A program made the translations under genes and the position numbers. 56,829 bases of DNA from positions 13,303-70,131 of the forward strand of contig NZ_QEAS01000027.1 in the NCBI RefSeq assembly GCF_003130405.1, written 5' to 3'. Source of the stretch: Pararcticibacter amylolyticus. Lineage in GTDB: Bacteria; Bacteroidota; Bacteroidia; Sphingobacteriales; Sphingobacteriaceae. The notes under the pieces are model-generated. The model was not told the DNA's origin and did no database searches. It worked only from the letters and a program-made list of their open reading frames with translations. Of the stretch, positions 1 to 6,535 are shown in pieces (position 1 is the stretch's first letter; each line of letters opens with the position of its first letter).

Positions 1-260
1 GAACCATCCTGCCCGTTTGGTACCCCGTTGTGATCCCTGTCCCGGGTGAATGCCCGGTGAGTGAACGTTGAGAGCACGGTGAGTGCACCCTTTGCCAGGA
101 AAGGGTGCACTCACCGTGCTCTCACTGTGCTGTCATCCTGCTCTCGTCTCCCATCGTAATCCACTGGGGTTCACACAGTAATCACATAATTCTATAACCT
201 TTCTTCCTTTGAAATTGTTTATCACTATATATTCAGTTATTTAACTAAACATTTAAAATT
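1..260. other. Intergenic region at the left window edge
   Basis: No convincing ORF lies here. The region holds a perfect 24-bp inverted repeat (listed separately) and several copies of the word CGGTGAGTG or its complement between about 55 and 122. The last 80 bases before the ATG at 261 are AT-rich and probably hold the promoter and leader of the following gene pair, but I see no clear TAnnTTTG box with a matching upstream TTG. Confidence 0.6.
70..123. repeat. Perfect 24-bp inverted repeat (long hairpin)
   Basis: Arms at 70-93 and 100-123 are exact reverse complements (GAGAGCACGGTG...CACCCTTT), separated by a 6-base loop GCCAGG. The stem is GC-rich. Neither side carries a T-run, so it does not look like a standard intrinsic terminator. 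It lies 138 bases upstream of the first gene. It may end transcription from an unseen upstream gene, be a protein-binding palindrome, or be a dispersed palindromic repeat. Confidence 0.9.
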
Positions 261-1142
261 ATGGCAGTCAGAGACAGGCAGGGAAATCTGAGGGGCCGTG
301 CAGGGGATAAAATTAACAGGGTGCTGGGCGGCAAAAACATTGTGCAGGCAATTCCGGACGAGGTCAACCAAACCGAAGCTACAAAAAAGTGCAGCGGCGA
401 GTGGGGGCTTGTCAGCACCACGGGGAAAGTTATTCGCAAAGCGATGAGCTATATCTGTGATTTTTACGACAGCGACATCACTAACCGCCTCACGGCGGTC
501 GTAAAAAAGTCTATCACTGCAAGTGATAAAAAGATCCTGCACCGGGATCTTCATGACGGGGATACGGATGTGTTTGCCGGTTTCCAGTTCAATATCAAGT
601 CGCCCGTTGACAGGGCCCTGAAAGTAAAGCCGGAAGTCTCTGTAGATGAAAACTATCGTGTTTCCTTCTTCCTGCCGGCTTTTTCCGGTAAGCAGGATGT
701 AGTTTATCCTAAATTTCCGTCGCAGCTGCGCTGTTCCATTTCTGTGCATATTACTGCTTTCAACCTCAGGAAAGATTATTTTATCAGGCTGGAACGGAGG
801 AATGCCGATGTCAGGATAACAGAAAACGAGCCCCTGGAATGGTATTTTTCACCGCTGATCCCCGAAGGGGGTATAGTGTTCGTTTGTTTGTCTCTGGCTT
901 ACTTCACAGATGACAACAAGTCGGGCAGAAGGTATGTAAACGGAAAGGACTGGTGTCCTGCCACGATTTTGACAGCCTTTCATGCTGGCCCCGGAAATAC
1001 GGATGAGGCTTCGTCAGGAGCATTGGATAAGGAGGCTCTCAATGGTTACATGGGAAATGAGCTGATCCGTAATTTTTTGCTGGTGGAAGAAGAGGATGAA
1101 ACGGAGGTACAGCAGGGGGTTGAAATGATTATATATTCATAA
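261..1142 (+). CDS. Hypothetical protein, DUF6266-like, first of a tandem pair
   Basis: A 293-residue protein without signal peptide or membrane segment. Its N-terminus (residues 8-60) has the same layout as that of the next gene: a glycine-rich G-x-x-x-G-K/R-A-G-D/S start, then a basic stretch, a proline, and a segment around T-E-A-T-K-K / A-Q-T-A-Q. I therefore regard it as a diverged relative of the DUF6266 proteins common in Pedobacter and related genera; their function is unknown. The gene ends nine bases before the next ATG and the two are surely co-transcribed. The C-terminus is acidic (EEEDETE). I assign no function. Confidence 0.7.
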   Translation: MAVRDRQGNLRGRAGDKINRVLGGKNIVQAIPDEVNQTEATKKCSGEWGLVSTTGKVIRKAMSYICDFYDSDITNRLTAVVKKSITASDKKILHRDLHDGDTDVFAGFQFNIKSPVDRALKVKPEVSVDENYRVSFFLPAFSGKQDVVYPKFPSQLRCSISVHITAFNLRKDYFIRLERRNADVRITENEPLEWYFSPLIPEGGIVFVCLSLAYFTDDNKSGRRYVNGKDWCPATILTAFHAGPGNTDEASSGALDKEALNGYMGNELIRNFLLVEEEDETEVQQGVEMIIYS

Positions 1143-1151
1143 AGGAACAGC

Positions 1152-1793
1152 ATGGGAGTATATAAAAAAGGGATTAATGGCCCTTTCTCCGGCAAAGCCG
1201 GAAGTGTAATCGGAAGCAAGTGGCGGAAGGTTGATTATATGCGGGGAATTTCAAAACCCACTCATAAACCCGCCAGCGAAGCACAGACTGCCCAGCGCGA
1301 GAAGTTCAGAATACTGTCGGCATTTCTTTATCCTATGGCTAAGCTGCTTAAAATCGGATATAGCAATGAAGACGTTCGTTTCAAGACTGCCTATAATATT
1401 GCATTTGGATATAACCTGAAGTGGGCAGTTGTCCTGAAAGATGGTAAATGGAAAATTGACTACAGCAGGATAGCGCTCAGCCGCGGCAGCCTTCCCAAGC
1501 CTGTAGAGGCAACTGTTGAAGTTACGCCGGAGAAAAAGTTTCTTGTAAGATGGTCTGCTGAAATAAAAAATTCCTTTATTTCTCCCGAAGATAAAGTGAA
1601 CCTGGTGTTCTATCATGAGAACACTGTTTCTCATTTCCTCAGCACCGGTTGCCTCGAAAGGAGGGAGGGACAGGCGCTTTTAGATCCTCCTGACATCCCG
1701 GAGCCCGGAACATGGCAGTGCTTTATGTTTTACACATCACCATATGGGGATAATTCGCAAACGCAGTACCTGGGAGAAATACAGACAAACTGA
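1152..1793 (+). CDS. DUF6266 family protein
   Basis: A 213-residue protein with the typical DUF6266 start: a short lead, GPFSGKAGSVIGSKWR, then a segment around KPASEAQTAQREKF. These proteins are small, soluble and of unknown function, and often occur in tandem in Sphingobacteriaceae. The ribosome-binding region AAAGGAACAG lies directly before the ATG and overlaps the stop of the preceding gene's last codons, which supports translational coupling. No catalytic motif is evident. The family call is from memory of the N-terminal signature, not a search. Confidence 0.75.
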   Translation: MGVYKKGINGPFSGKAGSVIGSKWRKVDYMRGISKPTHKPASEAQTAQREKFRILSAFLYPMAKLLKIGYSNEDVRFKTAYNIAFGYNLKWAVVLKDGKWKIDYSRIALSRGSLPKPVEATVEVTPEKKFLVRWSAEIKNSFISPEDKVNLVFYHENTVSHFLSTGCLERREGQALLDPPDIPEPGTWQCFMFYTSPYGDNSQTQYLGEIQTN

Positions 1794-1857
1794 AGATTGG
1801 CTACATCTGAAAGAACTGACGTTCACTTCCCGGCAATAGTGGTTATATGCGTGTATG

Positions 1858-2949
1858 CTACCACTTAATCGTTTTCTCGATAAACCCGATTAAATCGTTG
1901 GCCATGGCCTGCTGTTCATTCTTTTTAGGATGGCCGGGGGTATTTTTATATGGAAAGAAAATAGTGTGGATCTTGTTGTCGTGGAGGTTAGATACTGCTT
2001 GTTTAATATAGCCAGGCCATTTTGAAATTTGCTCAGTGGCATTCATGTTTCCCAGGGCACAGATGATATGGGCTTTGGGATATTTTTTACGAATGCTTGC
2101 AACGAAACTCTGATAGGACTGGATAATAAAGTCCTCTGTCGGCTTTTTTGTGCCGAAGCGGGCTTTAAACTGCGGGTGTTCGGGCATGTTTGAGAGCCAG
2201 TAATCGTTTTGGAAGAGATTGATCACCACGATGTCCGGGGTATATTGATTAAAATCCCATTTGCTGCGGGGATCGGCGGGGTCTAGACGGTCGTAGATTT
2301 CGGGCATGATCTCGGGGAACCAGCTCAGCATAATACCGATGCCGCTACGGGCTATGCAGGAATACTGAGCGTTGAAGTGACGGGCGGTTAACGCCGCGTA
2401 CGTGTAATAGTTGTTAAAGTATTTGGCTAAGCCCGAGTCATCCATTCCTGCAGGAACGTCTACGCCGTGTCCTGCAGTGATCGAATTTCCGTAGAACTCT
2501 ATCTTCCTTTTCGGAAGCTTTTCCGGTTCGGAGATACTGGCATTGCCTTCAATTTCAAGTCCATACAGAATATTTTCAGAGGTGTTATTAGAAACCTTAA
2601 AAAGTTCCAAAGTATGCTTCCCCTGCGGCAGGCCTTTGGCCAGCGTAAAGTCTTGCCTGGAGCTGTTTGACCCGAATTTAAGTGCGTTGGAAGCATCTCC
2701 GTCGATGATGGCATAGAAAAAGCCCTCTTCGCCGAGTGATTTCATGTCTGCTATAATGCCGGTACCTGTAAAGTTCAGCGTAGCGGAAGAGCCCGGCCAG
2801 TAAAATGATACGGAATCTTCGTTTACTTTTATTCTTCCCATATAGGAGATGTTTTTATTACCGGGTTTTACCGATAGTTGGGCAAAGCAGGTAAGGGAAA
2901 GAACTGCTAAAAGAAAAGATGACAGGCTGTGCTTTAAAAGCGTATTCAT
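1858..2949 (-). CDS. Secreted SGNH/GDSL esterase, CE2-like acetylesterase
   Basis: A 363-residue protein with a cleavable signal peptide (residues 1-23, ending SLTCFAQ). Residues 30-135 form a beta-rich N-terminal domain like the jelly-roll of carbohydrate esterase family 2. The SGNH domain follows: block I is FYGNSITAGHG with the nucleophile Ser, and the histidine block is TPGHPKKNEQ near the C-terminus. CE2 enzymes often use a Ser-His dyad, which fits the absence of the usual DxxH aspartate. Likely role is removal of acetyl groups from xylan, mannan or oligosaccharides in the periplasm or outside. It is monocistronic on the minus strand but close to the hemicellulose genes further right. 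Confidence 0.85.
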   Translation of the reverse strand: MNTLLKHSLSSFLLAVLSLTCFAQLSVKPGNKNISYMGRIKVNEDSVSFYWPGSSATLNFTGTGIIADMKSLGEEGFFYAIIDGDASNALKFGSNSSRQDFTLAKGLPQGKHTLELFKVSNNTSENILYGLEIEGNASISEPEKLPKRKIEFYGNSITAGHGVDVPAGMDDSGLAKYFNNYYTYAALTARHFNAQYSCIARSGIGIMLSWFPEIMPEIYDRLDPADPRSKWDFNQYTPDIVVINLFQNDYWLSNMPEHPQFKARFGTKKPTEDFIIQSYQSFVASIRKKYPKAHIICALGNMNATEQISKWPGYIKQAVSNLHDNKIHTIFFPYKNTPGHPKKNEQQAMANDLIGFIEKTIKW

Positions 2950-3043
2950 GTTTGTGATATTTCAGGTTAGCAATATAGTAAGTGTAATGCGATTTTTTTG
3001 GATAAATCTGTGATTATGCAGGTTCGTATCGAGTGCTTCCATC

Positions 3044-3068
3044 TGTTTTTCTATTGAACAGAAAAACA
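3044..3068. terminator. AT-rich hairpin between fic and the esterase gene
   Basis: TGTTTTTCT at 3044-3052 and AGAAAAACA at 3060-3068 form a perfect 9-bp stem with a 7-base loop. It lies 73 bases beyond the stop codon of the minus-strand Fic gene and about 95 bases before the esterase start. It may end fic transcription. The stem is weak, so confidence is modest. Confidence 0.4.
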
Positions 3069-3141
3069 AATACCATGAAAAGCTGGATAAAAAAGAATTC
3101 TTTATGAGAAAGCACAGGTTCCGGGTTGATAGCTGATCGTG

Positions 3142-4233
3142 CTAATGAGAGGACAATAGATCCATTAATCTGTGATTAACGTAGTAAGTTGTCCTCCCCG
3201 TTTTTTGTGGTTTTACAATGTCTGAATCTGTTAGTTTTTTTAGCCAGGCAGATGCGGTCTGCCGGTGCGCCAGACCTTTTTTCTCCAGTAAATCAATTTT
3301 CAGATAGGGCAGCGTAAACATCAATTGTAACAGATCGTAGCTAAAGGATGCTCCTAAGGCCTGTTTTATTTTTTCTTCTGTCTCATCTTTTAAGGCAAGC
3401 AGGTGTCTTATCTTTTTGGTAGTCAGTTGTGCCGTTTCCGTTACCGCTGTAAGCATATACATGATCCAGTTATGCCAGTTGTTTTTTTCGGTCACTTCTC
3501 TCAGTAGCTGGTAATATTCGGGCTTGTGCTTTACAATGTATGAGCTGAGATATAAGACCGGTTGAGATAATAGTTCCTGTTGTACAAGATAAAGTGCATT
3601 CACAATACGTCCTGTACGGCCGTTACCATCAGAAAAAGGGTGAATAGCTTCGAACTGATAGTGAATAAAAGCCATCTTGATGAGAGGATCGAAGATGGAA
3701 GAACCCGGATCATTTATAAAATTCTCTAAATCAGTTAATTTTTCTCTTAATATGTCTTCGCAGCATGGCGGGGTATAGATCACTTCGCCGGTAATGGCAT
3801 TTTTTAGTGCCGTACCCGGAGTTTTCCTGACTCCCGAATCGTTTTTTTTGATCGTTTGTACTATTTCAACCATTGTGTTGGCAAGTAAAAGGTTTTTTTG
3901 CCCTTTCATCTTTTCAAGGCCTTTGTATAGTGCTTCTCTATAATTTAATACTTCTTTTGCTGCAGTACTGCCAGATTCTTCTTCTATCGTTGCTTTATAT
4001 AACTCGTCTTGTGTGGTGACAATATTCTCAATGGCAGAGCTGTCTTTACTTTCCTGGAGGACGATGGTGTTGATTAATAGTTGAGGATCAGGTAAGGATG
4101 CGCAAAGTCCATTTAGCTCGCCTAAATGCCGGGACGCTTTTATGAGATGCCTGAGTATTTCCGGTGACTCTGTAAAGTCCGGAGGGGGCAGATTGGGCAG
4201 ATCATTATAGGGAATATCCTTGTTATAAGACAT
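3142..4233 (-). CDS. Fic family protein (class II) with C-terminal winged helix
   Basis: A 363-residue Fic protein. The catalytic motif HPFSDGNGRTGR begins at His198 and is intact, so AMP (or other nucleotide) transfer to a protein hydroxyl is expected. The self-inhibiting motif (S/T)xxxE(G/N) is present in the N-terminal helix as S65-SAI-E69-N70, which places it in the class II Fic proteins, regulated by release of that glutamate. Residues 290-363 look like a winged helix-turn-helix (SYDLLQLMFTLPYLKIDLLEKK...ASAWLKKL), as in Shewanella and Bacteroides Fic proteins. No toxin-antitoxin partner is adjacent. The target is unknown. An unusual inverted-repeat array lies directly upstream. Confidence 0.92.
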   Translation of the reverse strand: MSYNKDIPYNDLPNLPPPDFTESPEILRHLIKASRHLGELNGLCASLPDPQLLINTIVLQESKDSSAIENIVTTQDELYKATIEEESGSTAAKEVLNYREALYKGLEKMKGQKNLLLANTMVEIVQTIKKNDSGVRKTPGTALKNAITGEVIYTPPCCEDILREKLTDLENFINDPGSSIFDPLIKMAFIHYQFEAIHPFSDGNGRTGRIVNALYLVQQELLSQPVLYLSSYIVKHKPEYYQLLREVTEKNNWHNWIMYMLTAVTETAQLTTKKIRHLLALKDETEEKIKQALGASFSYDLLQLMFTLPYLKIDLLEKKGLAHRQTASAWLKKLTDSDIVKPQKTGRTTYYVNHRLMDLLSSH

Positions 4234-4260
4234 GGTGAATCTCCGATACTATTTTGATTC

Positions 4261-4399
4261 GTGTCGAATTGATCGACATGAATTTTATTTCATGTCGAAT
4301 TTAATGCTTTTTTTCGACATGAACATTTTTTCATGTCGAAGCGTTCGACATGAATTTTGTTTCATGTCGAATTTAATGCTTTTTTTCGACATGAACATT
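4261..4399. repeat. Array of alternating inverted 11-mers upstream of fic
   Basis: The word TTCGACATGAA and its complement TTCATGTCGAA alternate: exact copies start at 4289, 4313, 4330, 4344, 4361 and 4385, and a 10-base match (TCGACATGAA) at 4273. A decayed half copy (GTGTCGAATT) is at 4261. At a larger scale, 4273-4327 and 4345-4399 are a 55-bp direct repeat with a 72-bp period and one mismatch (A4287/G4359). The array fills the space between the fic start (4233) and the end of the TerB-like gene (4423). It could be a multi-site operator or a set of hairpins in the fic leader. Confidence 0.93.
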
Positions 4400-4422
4400 C
4401 TTCAACACTTTCACATCTTTAA

Positions 4423-4809
4423 TCAGGACGGGTTCTCTGAAAACTGTGCGATCATATCATCCAGGATCTCTTTGCTGTAACCGATACGGTGAGCATAGTC
4501 CAGGCAGAGGGCGTATTCTGTGTCGTGGATTTCGCCGTCCTGTATCATCATCTGTACCAGGGTTTGCAGTTCGAGGGTCTTTTGAAGACCATCTTGGGGG
4601 ATGATGAAACTGAGTACGCCGAGGTTATCGGCAATTGGCATCACATCATCCGGGCTTAAACCTAATTTGTCTCCTATGAAAAGCAGGAAATTGCTTTCAT
4701 TTTCGTCGAGTACCTTATCTGCTGCGGCAACCAGTATTACATTTTGGAAGAAGGCTAATTTTTTTTGCTTTGTATCGAGGACTTCTTCAATAGATAGTTT
4801 CTTTTGCAT
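4423..4809 (-). CDS. TerB-like small protein
   Basis: A 128-residue, mostly helical, acidic, soluble protein. The pattern AAADKVLDENESNFL ... IQDGEIHDTEYALCLDYAHRIGYSKEILDDMI matches the TerB/tellurite-resistance-like helical fold, where paired acidic turns (DKVLDENE and DGEIHDTE) resemble metal-binding loops. TerB-like proteins occur in stress and phage-defence contexts, but here there are no other ter genes. It sits upstream of fic in the same direction, separated by the inverted-repeat array, so it may or may not share a transcript. No catalytic function is proposed. Confidence 0.7.
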   Translation of the reverse strand: MQKKLSIEEVLDTKQKKLAFFQNVILVAAADKVLDENESNFLLFIGDKLGLSPDDVMPIADNLGVLSFIIPQDGLQKTLELQTLVQMMIQDGEIHDTEYALCLDYAHRIGYSKEILDDMIAQFSENPS

Positions 4810-4869
4810 ACTTATATTTGTTGACTAGAGGAAGTGAATTAAGGGCATTTTTGTTTTATTTTCGTTGTC

Positions 4870-6477
4870 ATGCACGATAGAATACTGTTTGTACTGAGCC
4901 TGTTATTTGTCGTTTTTTTACTGGTGATGCTGGCGAAGCGGGTGAAGATCGCTTATCCCATTTTTCTGGTTATCGCCGGTCTGGCGATCAGTCTTGTTCC
5001 GGGACTGCCCCGTTTACATCTTGACCCGGAGCTGGTGTTTCTGATCTTTTTGCCGCCTCTGCTCTACGAAGCAGCCTGGTATACCTCCTGGAATGATTTC
5101 TGGAAGTGGAAAAGGCCGATCATCCTTCTTGCCTTCGGGCTTGTCTTTTTTACATCCAGTATTGTTGCCTGGGTAACATCTTCCATGATTCCGGGGTTCA
5201 CCCTCGCCTTAGGCTTCTTGCTCGGAGGAATTGTATCTCCTCCGGATGCAGTAGCTGCCACCACGGTTCTGAAAGGGATGCGTGTCCCGAAAAGGCTGCT
5301 TGCTATACTCGAAGGGGAGAGCCTGGTGAACGATGCTTCCTCCCTGATCGTTTTCAGGTTTGCTCTGGCGGCTGTACTTACCGGCACCTTTTCTGTTCAG
5401 GATGCATCTTTGCAATTTGTACTGGTTACCGGGATGGGAATAGTAGTGGGCCTCGCCGGAGCTCACATTTTGTACGTCATCCACCGGTTTTTGCCGACAA
5501 CACCTGCTATAGATGCGGCCCTGACTGTCATGACACCTTATATTCTCTTTCTTGCTGCCGAGCACTTTCACTTCTCCGGGGTGATGGCAGTTGTTTCGGG
5601 AGGACTGTTTTTATCCTGGCGGTCGCATGAGGTTTTTCGTACCGGTAACACCCGGCTGAACATGCTCGGAGTGTGGACGACGATGATCTTCGTGATGAAC
5701 GCGCTGGTCTTTATCCTGATCGGACTGGCCTTGCCTGAGATCATAGAGGGCCTTGGCGACTATTCCATCGCCGAAGGGATTAAATACGGGCTGCTGGTCA
5801 GTGCGCTTGCTATTATCGTCAGGATCGCCTGGATCTATCCTACAGCCTTCGTGCCCCGCTGGCTGAGTGCATCTGTCAGGCGCGACCCTCCTCCCGGATG
5901 GAAGGGCCCGCTGGTGATCGGCTGGGCGGGGATGAGAGGAGTGGTTTCTCTGGCGACCGCACTTTCTATCCCGCTCTACATGGCGAACGGAAGCCCTTTC
6001 CCGCACCGGAACCTGATCGTTTTTATCACGTTTGTGGTGATCTTTGTGACGCTCGTATTCCAGGGGCTCACCCTTCCTTTTTTGATCAAACTGATCCGTC
6101 TCCGTGAGATTGATCCCATCGTCCGCCAGGAAGAACAGGAAACCGGGATCCAGCTAAACCTCGACCGGGTGGCATTCCGCTACATTAAAGATCATTGCAG
6201 CAAGCGCGTGGAAGAAAATGAATTGCTGGCTTTATATAAAAACGGGTTGGAACGCGATATTGCCGCAAATGAACAGCGCCTTGAATCTCTGGAGTGTGAT
6301 ATTACCGAAATGGATCAGATCCGGTCTTACCGCAAGGCATTGTCTGAAGTGTATGCGGAACAACGCAAAGAATTATTCAGACTTCGGAAGTATAATCTTT
6401 TTAGCGATGAAGAGATCAGGAAAGCGGAACTTCAGCTTGACCTGAATGATCTGAAGATTAACGGGAGCGGACATTAA
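4870..6477 (+). CDS. Na+/H+ antiporter, CPA1 family
   Basis: A 535-residue integral membrane protein with about twelve hydrophobic segments between residues 5 and 410, then a soluble, charged and probably coiled-coil tail (about 415-535). Family signatures are LIFLPPLLYEAAW in an early helix, GGIVSPPDAVAAT, EGESLVNDASSLIVFR carrying the ion-binding Asn-Asp pair, and GWAGMRGVVSLATALS. It would exchange cytoplasmic Na+ (or K+) for protons in the inner membrane, serving pH and salt homeostasis. It is divergent from the TerB-like gene, and a strong terminator follows the stop codon. Confidence 0.93.
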   Translation: MHDRILFVLSLLFVVFLLVMLAKRVKIAYPIFLVIAGLAISLVPGLPRLHLDPELVFLIFLPPLLYEAAWYTSWNDFWKWKRPIILLAFGLVFFTSSIVAWVTSSMIPGFTLALGFLLGGIVSPPDAVAATTVLKGMRVPKRLLAILEGESLVNDASSLIVFRFALAAVLTGTFSVQDASLQFVLVTGMGIVVGLAGAHILYVIHRFLPTTPAIDAALTVMTPYILFLAAEHFHFSGVMAVVSGGLFLSWRSHEVFRTGNTRLNMLGVWTTMIFVMNALVFILIGLALPEIIEGLGDYSIAEGIKYGLLVSALAIIVRIAWIYPTAFVPRWLSASVRRDPPPGWKGPLVIGWAGMRGVVSLATALSIPLYMANGSPFPHRNLIVFITFVVIFVTLVFQGLTLPFLIKLIRLREIDPIVRQEEQETGIQLNLDRVAFRYIKDHCSKRVEENELLALYKNGLERDIAANEQRLESLECDITEMDQIRSYRKALSEVYAEQRKELFRLRKYNLFSDEEIRKAELQLDLNDLKINGSGH

Positions 6478-6478
6478 G

Positions 6479-6511
6479 CCGGGAGGGATCCATTCAACGG
6501 ATTCCTCCCGG
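6479..6511. terminator. Terminator between antiporter and GH51 genes
   Basis: CCGGGAGGGATCC (6479-6491) pairs with GGATTCCTCCCGG (6499-6511), a 13-bp stem with one G-T pair and a 7-base loop ATTCAAC. It lies between two convergent genes (stops at 6477 and 6536) and probably serves both directions. No long T-run follows on either strand. Confidence 0.75.
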
Positions 6512-6535
6512 GGAGAACTTATGTAAGAGATCGTT

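Noticed and set aside
4261-4399. CRISPR array
   Set aside because: The repeated word is 11 bases, alternates in orientation, and the intervals are repeats themselves rather than unique spacers of constant length. No cas gene is nearby.
4232-4480. 82-codon plus-strand ORF over the inverted-repeat array
   Set aside because: Its repetitive peptide simply reflects the DNA repeat. It overlaps the end of the TerB-like gene and has no plausible start signal.
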